Below are positions 12,461 through 20,756 of a DNA stretch of 64,000 bases, in pieces. The notes under the pieces were generated by a model. It ran no database searches. It was not told where the DNA came from and saw nothing but the letters and a program-made list of their open reading frames with translations. The stretch spans positions 124,001 through 188,000 of the forward strand of contig NZ_JACHGU010000001.1 in NCBI RefSeq assembly GCF_014202435.1. Direction: 5' to 3'. The translations under genes were made by a program, and so were the position numbers. The stretch is from Pseudoxanthomonas broegbernensis. GTDB lineage: Bacteria; Pseudomonadota; Gammaproteobacteria; Xanthomonadales; Xanthomonadaceae. Within the stretch, counting starts at the first letter, position 1. Each line of letters begins with the position of its first letter.

Positions 12461-12976
12461 TCAGAAGTTCTCGGTAGAGGTGAACAGGCCCACGCGCAGG
12501 TCCTTGGCGGTGTAGATCTCGCGGCCGTCGACGGACATGCGGGCGTCGCCCTGGGCCATCACCAGCTTGCGGTTGATCACGCGGCTGATGTCGATCTCGT
12601 AGGTCACCAGCTTGGCCTTGGGCAGCACCTGGCCGGTGAACTTGACCTCGCCGCAGCCCAGCGCGCGGCCGCGCCCGGGCGCGCCCAGCCAGGTCAGGTA
12701 AAAGCCGACCAGTTGCCACATGGCGTCCAGGCCCAGGCAGCCGGGCATCACCGGGTCGCCGATGAAGTGGCACTGGAAGAACCACAGGTCCGGGCGGATG
12801 TCGAGTTCGGCGCGGATGAAGCCCTTGCCGTGCGCGCCGCCGTCGTCGTTGATCTCGACGATGCGGTCGAACATCAGCATCGGATCGGCGGGCAGGCGGG
12901 CGTCGCCGGTGGGGAACAGTTCCCCGCGACCGCTGGCGAGCAGTTGTTCGCGGGTGAACGAGGATGCGCGATTCAT
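12461..12976 (-). CDS. fabA: 3-hydroxydecanoyl-[acyl-carrier-protein] dehydratase/isomerase
   Basis: 171 residues, the usual FabA size. It dehydrates 3-hydroxydecanoyl-ACP and isomerises trans-2 to cis-3 decenoyl-ACP, the branch point to unsaturated fatty acids. Catalytic residues are His70 ([15 protein letters not shown]) and Asp84 (LGLDAMWQ), at the same positions as in E. coli. It is the first gene of the fabA-fabB operon. Its upstream region (12977-13209) is a local AT-rich island shared with the divergent dinB and holds the inverted repeat listed separately. Confidence 0.98.
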   Translation of the reverse strand: MNRASSFTREQLLASGRGELFPTGDARLPADPMLMFDRIVEINDDGGAHGKGFIRAELDIRPDLWFFQCHFIGDPVMPGCLGLDAMWQLVGFYLTWLGAPGRGRALGCGEVKFTGQVLPKAKLVTYEIDISRVINRKLVMAQGDARMSVDGREIYTAKDLRVGLFTSTENF

Positions 12977-12995
12977 GCAGAGTCCGGGGGAGAAA

Positions 12996-13007
12996 ACGCT
13001 AAAGCGT
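12996..13007. promoter_or_regulatory. Inverted repeat ACGCT-AA-AGCGT upstream of fabA
   Basis: A perfect 5-bp inverted repeat with a 2-bp centre, 20 bp upstream of the fabA ATG and next to an AT-rich stretch (13020-13045). In other proteobacteria fabA-fabB is controlled by TetR-like repressors (FabR, DesT) at palindromes near this position, with AGCG-type half sites. This one is a candidate operator by position only. Confidence 0.3.
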
Positions 13008-13209
13008 GCCTGAGGGATGACGTTTCAATCAAATGTTTGGACATACGCCGGCGTGTGTTGGGTGGGGGCGGCCAGGCGGGAACGGTGGCCGGCGGCGGTC
13101 CGGGCTGGCGGCCCGGTCGGCGTGTATCCGGTGGCACGGGCACCGGGCGCGGGGCGCGCCCCCGCAAGGTACACCTCTTTGCGCGCCCCACGGCGCAGAA
13201 TAGGCACGC

Positions 13210-14325
13210 ATGGACCTGCAGGCCGCGCCGCCGCGCAAGATCATCCACGTCGACATGGACGCGTTCTACGCGTCGGTGGAGCAGCGCGACGACCCTTCGC
13301 TGCGCGGGCGCCCGGTGGTGGTGGCCTGGCGCGGCGCGCGCTCGGTGGTGTGCGCGGCCTCGTACGAAGCCAGGAAGTTCGGCGTGCGCTCGGCGATGCC
13401 GGCCGTGCGCGCCGAGCGGCTGTGCCCGCAGGCGGTCTTCGTGCCGCCGGATTTCGCCCGCTACAAGGCCGTGTCGCGGCAGGTGCGCGAGATCATGCTC
13501 GCCCATACCGACCTGGTCGAACCGCTGTCGCTGGACGAGGCCTACCTCGACGTCACCGTGCCCCGATCGGCCCTGCCCAGCGCCACCGCCGTGGCCGAGG
13601 CGATCCGCGCCCGGATCCGCCGGGACACCGGGCTCACCGCCTCGGCCGGAGTGGCGCCCAACAAGTTCCTGGCCAAGATCGCGTCGGACTGGAACAAGCC
13701 CGACGGCCTGTTCGTGATCCGCCCGCGGCAGGTGGAGCGCTTCCTCACGCCGCTGCCGGTCGGGCGCATTCCCGGCGTGGGCCGGGTGATGCGGGGCAAG
13801 CTGGAAGCCCTGGGCATCGCCACCGTCGGCGACCTGCGCGGGATGCCGCTGGAAGAACTGCAGCGGCGCTTCGGCAGCTTCGGCGCGGCCTTGTACCGCC
13901 GCGCGCGCGGGATCGACGAGCGCCCGGTGGAGCCGGACCAGCCGGTGCAGTCGGTCTCCTCCGAGGACACCTTCGCCCAGGACCTGCCGCTGGACGCGCT
14001 GGCGCCGGCGATCCGGCAACTGGCGGCGAACACCTGGCAGGCGGCGAGGAAGACCGACCGGGTGGCCCGCACCGTGGTGCTCAAGCTCAAGACCGCCCAG
14101 TTCCGCATCCTCACCCGCAGCCACACGCCGGAACAGCCGCCGGCCTCGGCCGGCGAGCTGGCGGAACTGGCGGTGGCGCTGCGCGACCGGGTCGCGCTGC
14201 CGGCGCAGACGCGCTATCGCCTGGTCGGCGTCGGCCTGTCCGGCTTCCGCGAGCCGGAGGAAAGGGTGCCGCAGGGCGAACTGTTCGATCCGGGCCCGCC
14301 GATGGGCGCGTCGGTGAAGCGATAG
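13210..14325 (+). CDS. dinB: DNA polymerase IV (Y-family translesion polymerase)
   Basis: 371 residues (E. coli DinB 351). Catalytic acidic residues lie in IIHVDMDAFYASVEQ (Asp15) and in PLSLDEAYLDV (Asp109, Glu110). GIPGVG-like helix-hairpin-helix sequence (RIPGVGRVMRGKLEALG) and the little-finger domain follow. The C-terminus QGELFDPG resembles a beta-clamp binding motif (QxxLF). It carries out low-fidelity bypass synthesis after DNA damage. No LexA-type box was recognised in the 230 bp upstream. Confidence 0.97.
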   Translation: MDLQAAPPRKIIHVDMDAFYASVEQRDDPSLRGRPVVVAWRGARSVVCAASYEARKFGVRSAMPAVRAERLCPQAVFVPPDFARYKAVSRQVREIMLAHTDLVEPLSLDEAYLDVTVPRSALPSATAVAEAIRARIRRDTGLTASAGVAPNKFLAKIASDWNKPDGLFVIRPRQVERFLTPLPVGRIPGVGRVMRGKLEALGIATVGDLRGMPLEELQRRFGSFGAALYRRARGIDERPVEPDQPVQSVSSEDTFAQDLPLDALAPAIRQLAANTWQAARKTDRVARTVVLKLKTAQFRILTRSHTPEQPPASAGELAELAVALRDRVALPAQTRYRLVGVGLSGFREPEERVPQGELFDPGPPMGASVKR

Positions 14326-14336
14326 GAAATCGGGGC

Positions 14337-14358
14337 GCCGGCTGAAGCCGGCCCCTCG
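14337..14358 (+). repeat. GTAG/REP-like palindromic repeat
   Basis: GCCGGCTGAAGCCGGCCCCT is a near-perfect inverted repeat 11 bp after dinB, between dinB and the convergent DUF2218 gene. It could act as a transcript-end hairpin and belongs to the same repeat family as the elements at 8925, 31511 and 46326. Confidence 0.5.
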
Positions 14359-14415
14359 CGGAAAAGGCGGTGCCCGCACTCGGCCGCGCGGAGGCGGCCG
14401 GTGCGCCGGGCCGGC

Positions 14416-14724
14416 TCAGTCCCGCCAGTCGAACGCCAGGGTCTCGTCGCGTGCAAACCGCTGCAGGTGCGATTCGATCACCTGCTGCAGCCGGGCCAGC
14501 CCGGCGGCATCCGCGTGGACCACGCGGATCGCCAGGGCATCGCCCTCCACGTCGAAATCGGCCGTGGCCGCTTCGGCGAAGGGGATATGGGCATGGGTGT
14601 CGCTGTCGCGCCGCAACTCGAACTTGTGGCGCCAGTGGTTGCAGAGAGTGCGCAGGAGGCGTGCGGCGTCGTTGGAGGCCACGGTCGTGCGGCTGGCGGG
14701 CATGGGGGGCATCCCGGGAAGCAT
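14416..14724 (-). CDS. DUF2218 domain-containing protein
   Basis: About 102 residues. The body matches the DUF2218 family: a T-V start, LLRTLCNHWRHKFEL, THAHIPFAEA, and a C-terminal LQQVIESHLQRFAR. The family is small, cytosolic and of unknown function, and is often found near siderophore or iron-uptake genes. Here the next gene on the same strand is btuB, 128 bp upstream. The start is uncertain: ATGs at 14724, 14712 and 14703 are all possible and none has a clear ribosome-binding site. The frame extends to 14817, but the extra residues are low-complexity. Confidence 0.75.
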   Translation of the reverse strand: MLPGMPPMPASRTTVASNDAARLLRTLCNHWRHKFELRRDSDTHAHIPFAEAATADFDVEGDALAIRVVHADAAGLARLQQVIESHLQRFARDETLAFDWRD

Positions 14725-14851
14725 TGGGGGAAACCGAGTATAGGCTCGGCCCGCCGCGCCACCGCCGCCACCTGCGCAATGCTGCGTTACGCCCCGGCGG
14801 CGCGCCCGCCCGGCCATGCGCGGCGGGCGGGCGTGCCGGGGCGGCGGTGGA

Positions 14852-16714
14852 TCAGCGCGCCGACTGCCAGCGCAGGTTCAGCCCGTACTCGCGGCCCGGC
14901 TGGTTGTACCAGGCGATGGTCTCGTACCGGCGGTCGAACACGTTGCTGGCCCTGGCCTGCAGGGTCCAGTCCCGGGCCAGCGCGTATTCCACGCGCAGGT
15001 CGACGGTGCCGTGGCCGGCCAGGCGCGTACCGTTGGCGACGTCGTCGTAGCGGTGGCTGGCGCCCTTGGCGCTGATGCCCAGCTTCAGCGCCCCGAACGC
15101 GCGGTCCAGGTCCACCCGCCCGGTGTTGCGCGCGCGCCGCGGCAGCCAGTTGCCGTCGTTGATGCCGTCGCTGTCGTTGCGCGGGTCGACATGGCTCAGC
15201 TCGGCGTTGATCTGGACGCCGGCCAGGGTCGCGAAGCCGGTCAGCTCGGCGCCGCGGAGGCGCGCCCGGTCGATGTTCACCAGGTTGAAGCCCACGTCGT
15301 AGCCGATCATCCGCTCGATCCGGGTATCGAACACGTTGAAGGTCCAGTTCCACCCGTCGCCGTACTGGGCCACGCCCAGGTTCGCGCTGCGCGATTCCTC
15401 CGGCCGCAGGTCCGGGTTGCTGAAGCCGGGGTAGTACAGGTCGTTGAAGGTCGGCGCCTTGAAGCCGGTGCCGGCGCTGGCGGTCAGGCGCCAGCCGTTG
15501 CCCAGGGCCAGCCCGTAGCCCAGGCTGCCGGTGCTGTGGTTGCCGAACTGCTCGTTGTCGTCGTTGCGCACGCTGGCCTGCAGGGTATGCGCGCCGAAGC
15601 GGCCCTGGTATTCGACGAAGCCGCCCAGGTTGTCGCGGTTGTCGGCGTCGAAGGCGGTGGTGCTGGTGATGCGGTCTTCCTGCCAGTCCAGCCCGGCGCT
15701 GAGCAACTGGTCGCTGCCGAAGCCGACGTCGGCCTGCAGCGAGGCCTGGTCGCGGCGGGTATCGAAGACGCTGACCAGGCTGCGCGCGCCGCCCTCGGCG
15801 AAGTAGCTGTCGGCATCGTCGTTGCCGCGGCCGAACTGGGCGCGCAGCGCCACGCGCTCGCCGGCCTGCCAGTCCAGCCGCCCGCCGAGCACCTGCTGGC
15901 GATTCTCGGCTTCGTTGCCGCCGAACACGCTGCCGTCGTACTCGTTGAAGCTGCTGGCGTCCAGCAGGTGGCCTTCCACGCGCAGCGTGTCGGTCAGGGC
16001 CAGGCCGGCGCGCAGGTTGACCGATGCGTTGCGGTAGCCGTCGCGGTCGGGCTCGTCGGCGAAGCAGCCCGCGCCCCAGCCGGCGGCGGTGCCGCGGCAG
16101 GCGTCGATGCCGTCGGTTTCCTGGTAGCCGGCGCGCGCGGAGACCCAGCCGCGCTCGCCGCGGTTGGACAGCCCGGCGCTGGCCTGGCGCAGGCCGTGGC
16201 TGCCCACGCCCAGGGCCACGTCCTGGCGCAGGCCGGGGCCGGCGGCGCGGGTGAACACCTGGATCACGCCGCCGATGGCCTCCGAGCCGTACAGGCTCGA
16301 ACGCGGGCCGCGCACGATCTCCACCCGCTCGATCTGGTCGATCGGCAGGTCCTGCAGCGCCGGCATGCCGCTGCTGACCGAGCCGACCCGCATGCCGTCC
16401 ACCAGCAGCAGCACGTGGTCGGACTCGGTGCCGCGCAGGAACAGCGAGGTCAGCTTGCCGGGGCCGCCCTGCTGGGTGAGGTTGATGCCGGCGCGGCCCT
16501 GCAGCAGGTCCGGCAGCGAGATGGCCTGGCTGCGCTCGATCGCGGCGCGGTCGATCACCTGCACCGGCACCAGGCTGTCCTCGACGGCCACCTCGGTGCG
16601 GGTGCCGGTGACCACGACCCCGTCCAGGTCGGTGGCCGCCTCGCGGGCGAAGGCCGGCGCGGCCAGCAGGGCCACGCCCACGGCGAGGGAAAGGGGAAGG
16701 TACTGCGGCTTCAT
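14852..16714 (-). CDS. btuB: TonB-dependent vitamin B12 receptor
   Basis: 620 residues, outer-membrane cobalamin importer. A 23-residue signal peptide (MKPQYLPLSLAVGVALLAAP to AFA) is followed by a TonB box-like DGVVVTGTR. A plug domain comes next (LLQGRAGINL, LFLRGTESDHVLLLVDGMRV, VEIVRGPRSSLYGSEAIGGV), then a 22-strand barrel ending in a terminal aromatic-poor strand (YGLNLRWQSAR). The start at 16714 is set by the signal peptide; 71 upstream in-frame codons lie inside the riboswitch leader. It is controlled by the cobalamin riboswitch and sits back to back with cobT-cobC-cobS. Confidence 0.96.
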   Translation of the reverse strand: MKPQYLPLSLAVGVALLAAPAFAREAATDLDGVVVTGTRTEVAVEDSLVPVQVIDRAAIERSQAISLPDLLQGRAGINLTQQGGPGKLTSLFLRGTESDHVLLLVDGMRVGSVSSGMPALQDLPIDQIERVEIVRGPRSSLYGSEAIGGVIQVFTRAAGPGLRQDVALGVGSHGLRQASAGLSNRGERGWVSARAGYQETDGIDACRGTAAGWGAGCFADEPDRDGYRNASVNLRAGLALTDTLRVEGHLLDASSFNEYDGSVFGGNEAENRQQVLGGRLDWQAGERVALRAQFGRGNDDADSYFAEGGARSLVSVFDTRRDQASLQADVGFGSDQLLSAGLDWQEDRITSTTAFDADNRDNLGGFVEYQGRFGAHTLQASVRNDDNEQFGNHSTGSLGYGLALGNGWRLTASAGTGFKAPTFNDLYYPGFSNPDLRPEESRSANLGVAQYGDGWNWTFNVFDTRIERMIGYDVGFNLVNIDRARLRGAELTGFATLAGVQINAELSHVDPRNDSDGINDGNWLPRRARNTGRVDLDRAFGALKLGISAKGASHRYDDVANGTRLAGHGTVDLRVEYALARDWTLQARASNVFDRRYETIAWYNQPGREYGLNLRWQSAR

Positions 16715-16844
16715 GGATGTCTCCTGGCGTCGCGCGCTCCCGCGCGAACGTTGGCTTGGGGGTTGCCGAGGAGAGGAATGCCGACGGAGGGAGCCATGCA
16801 TGCACGGCGCGCTGCCGCCGCCATGCCCTCCGCATCGCAACCAG

Positions 16845-17062
16845 TCGTCTTCCGGGCCGGTCTCCGGGCTCGCAGGCCGGAAGGCGCGCTGCCTTCCCCA
16901 TCCGGGCGCCTTCCCATGCGCATGCACAGTGGCGTCGTGCCCAGATGGTCCTGCCTACCGTTGCGGGGGCAGCGCCGGAATGCCCGGCAGGCGGCCGTCG
17001 CGGCCGCGCCCGGGGTCACCGGCTTCCCGTTTCAACCCGCCGCGCGAGGCTGCAGGTCACCC
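16845..17062 (-). ncRNA. Cobalamin (AdoCbl) riboswitch controlling btuB
   Basis: On the minus strand, in order, the leader shows GTTGAAACGGGAAGCCGGTG, then GCGCTGCCCCCGCAACGGTA, then GCCACTGTGCATGCGCATGG with GGGAAGG, then the B12 box AGCCCGGAGACCGGCC near 16856-16872. These are the conserved core elements of the cobalamin riboswitch in the correct order. It ends about 130 nt before the btuB ATG. Known members repress btuB translation or transcription when coenzyme B12 is plentiful. The boundaries given are approximate. Confidence 0.93.
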
Positions 17063-17128
17063 GAAAGTGCGCGCAGTCTATGCGATCGGCCGGGTGCCGG
17101 CAAAAGCGGGTGGCGCCGGCGCGGGGGC

Positions 17129-17134
17129 TAGAAT
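17129..17134 (+). promoter_or_regulatory. Putative -10 box TAGAAT upstream of cobT
   Basis: TAGAAT in GGGCTAGAATGCCG lies 30 bp before the cobT ATG. This suggests that the cob operon has its own short leader and is not under the btuB riboswitch, which is read from the other strand. No strong -35 is visible. Confidence 0.4.
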
Positions 17135-17164
17135 GCCGGCCGTTTCCGCGTTCCTGGGCCGCCG

Positions 17165-18238
17165 ATGATCCCCGCCTGGCTCCACCGTCCCTGCCGCCCG
17201 GTTTCCGACGCTTACCGGCAGCAGGCCCTGGCGCGGCAGTCGCAGTTGACCAAGCCCGCCGGCGCGCTGGGCCGGCTGGAGGCGGTAGCGGTGGAACTGG
17301 CCGGCCTGCAGGGCCGTGCGCGGCCGCGCGCGGCGCGGGTGCCGGCGCTGCTGTTCGCCGCTGACCACGGCATCGCCGCGCAGGGCGTGTCGGCCTACCC
17401 GGCCGAGGTGACGGTGCAGATGCTGCGCAACTTCGTCGGCGGCGGCGCGGCGATCTCGGTGCTGGCGCGCGAGCTGGGGCTGCCGCTGCGGGTGCACGAC
17501 GTCGGCACCCTGGCCACCGAGGCGATCGACGGCGTGGTCGCCGACAAGTGCCGGCGCGGCACCGCCGACTTCAGCGCCGGCGAGGCGATGGATGCGGCGG
17601 CGCTGGCGCATGCGCTGGACGCCGGCCGCCGCGGGCTGGATGCCGCCTGCGCCGCGCCTGCCGACCTGCTTCTGCTGGGCGAGATGGGCATCGGCAACAC
17701 CGCCTCGGCCAGCGCCCTGGCCGCGCTGCTGGGGCCGTTGCCGCTGGCCGAGGTGGTCGGCGCCGGCAGCGGCCTGGACCCGGCGCGGCAGCGGCACAAG
17801 CAGGCGGTGCTGGAACGCGCGCTGGCGCTGCATGGCGAAGCGGTGGCGCGATCGTCCTGCCCGGTGCCGGAAGCGCTGCGCCGCGCCGGCGGGCTGGAGA
17901 TCGCCGCCCTGGCCGGGGCGATGGTCGCCGCCGCGCAGCAAGGCACGCCGGTGCTGGTGGACGGCTTCATCGTCTCGGTGGCCGCGCTGGCCGCGGTGCG
18001 CCTGAATCCGGGCGTGCGCGACTGGCTGCTGTTCTCGCACCGCTCGGCCGAGCGCGGCCATGCGCGCGTGCTCGATTGCCTGCGGGCCGAGCCTCTGCTG
18101 CAGCTCGACCTGCGCCTGGGCGAGGGTTCCGGCGCGGCGGTGGCGCTGCCGCTGCTGCGCCTGGCCTGCGCCCTGCACAACGGCATGGCGACCTTCGCCG
18201 AGGCGGCGGTGGCCGGCCGCGACGGACACGCCGCGTGA
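17165..18238 (+). CDS. cobT: Nicotinate-nucleotide--dimethylbenzimidazole phosphoribosyltransferase
   Basis: 357 residues (Salmonella CobT 356). It activates dimethylbenzimidazole to alpha-ribazole phosphate for the lower ligand of cobalamin. Visible motifs are KPAGALGRLE near the start, FAADHGIAAQGVSAYP, GEMGIGNTASASAL, and the C-terminal catalytic-glutamate segment LRLGEGSGAAVALPL. It is the first gene of cobT-cobC-cobS, and its stop overlaps the GTG start of cobC. Together with BtuB this looks like a salvage/nucleotide-loop assembly module. Confidence 0.97.
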   Translation: MIPAWLHRPCRPVSDAYRQQALARQSQLTKPAGALGRLEAVAVELAGLQGRARPRAARVPALLFAADHGIAAQGVSAYPAEVTVQMLRNFVGGGAAISVLARELGLPLRVHDVGTLATEAIDGVVADKCRRGTADFSAGEAMDAAALAHALDAGRRGLDAACAAPADLLLLGEMGIGNTASASALAALLGPLPLAEVVGAGSGLDPARQRHKQAVLERALALHGEAVARSSCPVPEALRRAGGLEIAALAGAMVAAAQQGTPVLVDGFIVSVAALAAVRLNPGVRDWLLFSHRSAERGHARVLDCLRAEPLLQLDLRLGEGSGAAVALPLLRLACALHNGMATFAEAAVAGRDGHAA

Positions 18239-18822
18239 TCCTGGACCTGCTCCGCCACGCCTCCACCGGCCGCGCCGGCCATCTCGACGGCCGCAGCGAT
18301 CCGCCGCTGTCGCCCGGGGCCTGCGACGCCCCGTGCGCAGGCTATGCGGGACTGGACTGGTCGCGGGTGGTCGCCTCGCCGCGCCGGCGCGCGCGCGATA
18401 CCGCGCAAGCGCTGGCCGCTCCGCGCGGGCTGCCGGTGGAACTGGACGAAGGCTGGGCCGAACTCGATTTCGGCCAGTGGGACGGCCGTTCCGGCAGCGA
18501 ACTGCCGGCGGCGGCCGTGGCCGCCTTCCACGCCGATCCGCTCGCCCACCCGCCGCCGGGCGGCGAGCCGTGGGATGCCTTCGCCCGCCGCATCGAAGCA
18601 CGCCTGCGTGGGTTGCTCGAAGGCGATGCCGGCGATGCCGCGCCGGTGTTGGTGGTCAGCCATGGCGGGCCGTTGCGCATGGCGCTGTCGCAGGCGTGCG
18701 GCTGGCCGCTGGCGCAGGCCTGGACGCTGCGGCTGGATTACGGCAGCCGCCTGCGCCTGCGCGTGGAGGCCGGAGGCGATGGCCGCCTGTGGGGCGAGCT
18801 GCTGGAGCTGCAGCAGCCATGA
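18235..18822 (+). CDS. cobC: Alpha-ribazole phosphatase, histidine phosphatase family
   Basis: 195 residues. The start is a GTG at 18235 overlapping the cobT stop by four bases (GTGA), so translation is probably coupled. The phosphohistidine motif appears as LLRHASTGRAG near residue 5 (family RHG, here RHA). It also has the conserved ASPRRRARDTA, ELDFGQWDG and VVSHGGPLRMAL with the second catalytic His. It removes phosphate from alpha-ribazole-5'-phosphate or adenosylcobalamin phosphate. RHA in place of RHG is a mild deviation; position between cobT and cobS supports the call. Confidence 0.9.
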   Translation: MILDLLRHASTGRAGHLDGRSDPPLSPGACDAPCAGYAGLDWSRVVASPRRRARDTAQALAAPRGLPVELDEGWAELDFGQWDGRSGSELPAAAVAAFHADPLAHPPPGGEPWDAFARRIEARLRGLLEGDAGDAAPVLVVSHGGPLRMALSQACGWPLAQAWTLRLDYGSRLRLRVEAGGDGRLWGELLELQQP

Positions 18823-19556
18823 TCCTGCGCCAGATCGTCCTGGCGGTGCAGTTCATGACCCGGCTGCCGACGCCGCAGGTGCGCGACTTCCGCGCCGACG
18901 ACCTCACCCGCAGCGCGCGCTGGTTCCCGCTGGTGGGCCTGCTGATCGGCGCGCTGCTGCTGGCGCCGCTGTGGGCGCTGGACGCGCGGCCGGCGCTGGC
19001 GGCGGTGCTGGCGCTGCTGCTGTGGGTGTGGGTCACCGGCGCCCTGCACCTGGACGGGCTGGGCGACGTGGCCGATGCGTTCGGCGCGGCGCACCGCAGC
19101 CCGGAGCGCTTCCTGGAAGTGCTCAAGGACCCGCACCTTGGCGCGTTCGGCATGGTCGCCATCGCCATGCAGTTGCTGCTCAAGGGCGTGCTGCTGTTCG
19201 AACTGTCCGGATCGCCCTGGCCATGCGGCATCGTGCTGCTGCCGGCCTGGTGCCGCTGGTCCACGTTGCTGTGGAGCCGGCGCCTGCCGCCGCTGCAGGC
19301 AGCGGGCATGGCCGAGCGCTTCGCCTGGCGGCTGGGGGCGGGCGCGCTATGGAGCTGGGCGCTGCTGCTCGGCGCGCTGAGCCTGTGGCTGGCGCCGCCG
19401 CTGCTGCTGGCGCCGTCGTTGGCGATGCTGGGCGTGGGCTACTGGCGGAGCCGGCTGGGCGGCATTTCCGGCGACTGCCTGGGGGCGGGCATCGAAGCGA
19501 TGGAGACGCTGCTGCTGCTGGCGCTGGTTCTCGGCGCACTGCTCTTCATGGGCTGA
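18819..19556 (+). CDS. cobS: Adenosylcobinamide-GDP ribazoletransferase
   Basis: 245 residues, polytopic inner-membrane cobalamin synthase that joins adenosylcobinamide-GDP to alpha-ribazole. Family motifs are VQFMTRLPTP at the N-terminus, HLDGLGDVADAFGA (metal-binding Asp-rich segment), KDPHLGAFGMVA and GGISGDCLGAGIE near the C-terminus. The ATG at 18819 overlaps the cobC stop by four bases. No cobU/cobP gene lies next to it, so the preceding GTP-dependent step must be encoded elsewhere. Confidence 0.97.
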   Translation: MILRQIVLAVQFMTRLPTPQVRDFRADDLTRSARWFPLVGLLIGALLLAPLWALDARPALAAVLALLLWVWVTGALHLDGLGDVADAFGAAHRSPERFLEVLKDPHLGAFGMVAIAMQLLLKGVLLFELSGSPWPCGIVLLPAWCRWSTLLWSRRLPPLQAAGMAERFAWRLGAGALWSWALLLGALSLWLAPPLLLAPSLAMLGVGYWRSRLGGISGDCLGAGIEAMETLLLLALVLGALLFMG

Positions 19557-19676
19557 GCGGCGTCGGCGCTCGGCAAGCGTTGCAGGAAGTGGCGATGCGG
19601 AGGCCACACGGGCTTGTGCAGGCATGCCCGCCAATCACGGATGAACGGGCTGCATCGTGGCGCCTGCGCGGGCTCA

Positions 19677-20084
19677 TCAGGCAGGGCGGTCGCCGCCGTC
19701 TTCCGCGTCCGGGGAGGTTTTTTCCTGCTCGCCGGCGCGGCTGCTGCCGTCCTCCTCGGCGTTGCCGCCGTAGAAGGCCGTGGTGGTCACCGGCCCGCCC
19801 ACCGGGCGGCCGCGCGCCGCTGGCAGCGCGGCGCTGGCCTCTTCCACTTCGGCCAGCAATTGTTGCCGGCGCGCCTCGGGAACGTCGTGCCAATGGCAGT
19901 CCTGCAGCGCGCCTTCCAGCGCGTAGAGCAGGTTCAGGCTGGGCCGGAAGCCGGCGCGCCGGACCCTGACGAAGGCCTGCACCGCACCGGCGGCCGCCAG
20001 GTCCTGCGCGCTGCGCAGCCCCACCTGGCGCAGCCAGGCCGCGCTCTTGGGGCCGATGTTGCGCAGCGTGTCGGTGCCGCTCAT
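19677..20084 (-). CDS. TfoX C-terminal domain protein
   Basis: 135 residues. Residues about 5-85 match the TfoX/Sxy C-terminal helix-hairpin-helix-like domain (LRNIGPKSAAWLRQVG, NLLYALEGALQDCHWHDVP). The N-terminal TfoX domain is absent. A 45-residue acidic, low-complexity tail follows. Stand-alone TfoX_C proteins are common and of unknown function; competence control cannot be assumed. The start overlaps the stop of the upstream GAF-domain gene by four bases. Confidence 0.85.
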   Translation of the reverse strand: MSGTDTLRNIGPKSAAWLRQVGLRSAQDLAAAGAVQAFVRVRRAGFRPSLNLLYALEGALQDCHWHDVPEARRQQLLAEVEEASAALPAARGRPVGGPVTTTAFYGGNAEEDGSSRAGEQEKTSPDAEDGGDRPA

Positions 20085-20566
20085 CGCAGCGCCTGCACGT
20101 AGGCCGCGGCGATCGCTTCCAGGCCGTGCTGGTCGTCGGCGTCGAACCGGTCCGGCTGCGGGCTGTCCAGGTCGAACACGCCGACCAGTTCGCCGCCGCG
20201 CAGCAATGGCACCACCAGTTCCGAACGCGACGCCGAGTCGCAGGCGATGTGGCCGGGGAAGGCGAACACGTCGGCCACGCGCTGGGTCGCGCGGGTGCTG
20301 GCGGCGGCGCCGCACACACCCTTGTCCAGCGGGATGCGGATGCAGGCCGGCAGGCCCTGGAACGGGCCGACCACCAGTTCGGTGCCGTCGTAGAAGTAGA
20401 AGCCCACCCAGTTCAGCGCCGGCAGCGCGTGGTACACCAGCGCCGAGAGGTTGGCCGCGTTGGCGACGCGGTCGTGCTCGCCGTGCATGAGGGCGCGCGC
20501 CTGTTCCAGCAGTTGCGCGTAGCGCTCAGGCTTGCTGCCGCTCAGGGGGATGGTGGAGAAGGACAT
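20081..20566 (-). CDS. msrC: Free methionine-(R)-sulfoxide reductase, GAF-domain type
   Basis: 161 residues, a single GAF domain of the fRMsr family that reduces free methionine-R-sulfoxide. Characteristic segments are NWVGFYFYDG, LVVGPFQGLPACIRIPLDKGVCGAAA and PGHIACDSASRSELVVPL. These contain three cysteines (in PACIRI, GVCGAA and HIACDS), matching the family's catalytic and resolving Cys residues. The protein ends GLEAIAAAYVQALR. It is coupled to the TfoX_C gene and divergent from bioD. Confidence 0.92.
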   Translation of the reverse strand: MSFSTIPLSGSKPERYAQLLEQARALMHGEHDRVANAANLSALVYHALPALNWVGFYFYDGTELVVGPFQGLPACIRIPLDKGVCGAAASTRATQRVADVFAFPGHIACDSASRSELVVPLLRGGELVGVFDLDSPQPDRFDADDQHGLEAIAAAYVQALR

Positions 20567-20613
20567 GCGCGCATGTTACCCCGCTGCCGGCGCGTCGTTG
20601 CCGATGCCGGGCG

Positions 20614-20619
20614 TATCAT
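20614..20619 (+). promoter_or_regulatory. Weak -10 candidate TATCAT in the bioD upstream region
   Basis: TATCAT in GCGTATCATTCAGG is the only AT-rich hexamer in the 190-bp divergent region between msrC and bioD. It lies 138 bp before the bioD start, so a long leader would be implied. Little more can be said. Confidence 0.25.
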
Positions 20620-20756
20620 TCAGGGCCGATGATCCAGGACACAAGCCGTGCGTGCGCCTTGCCGGCGATCCGGCCCGGCGACGCGCACGCCCGATGGATC
20701 GCCTCTCCGCGCGCCGCACCGGCCGCGCTGCCGCGCCCCCCGCAACCGGAGCCTCC

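Noticed and set aside
12977-13209. LexA (SOS) box before dinB
   Set aside because: No CTG-N10-CAG or TTAG-N6-CTAA-like site was found near the dinB start. Control by LexA cannot be claimed.
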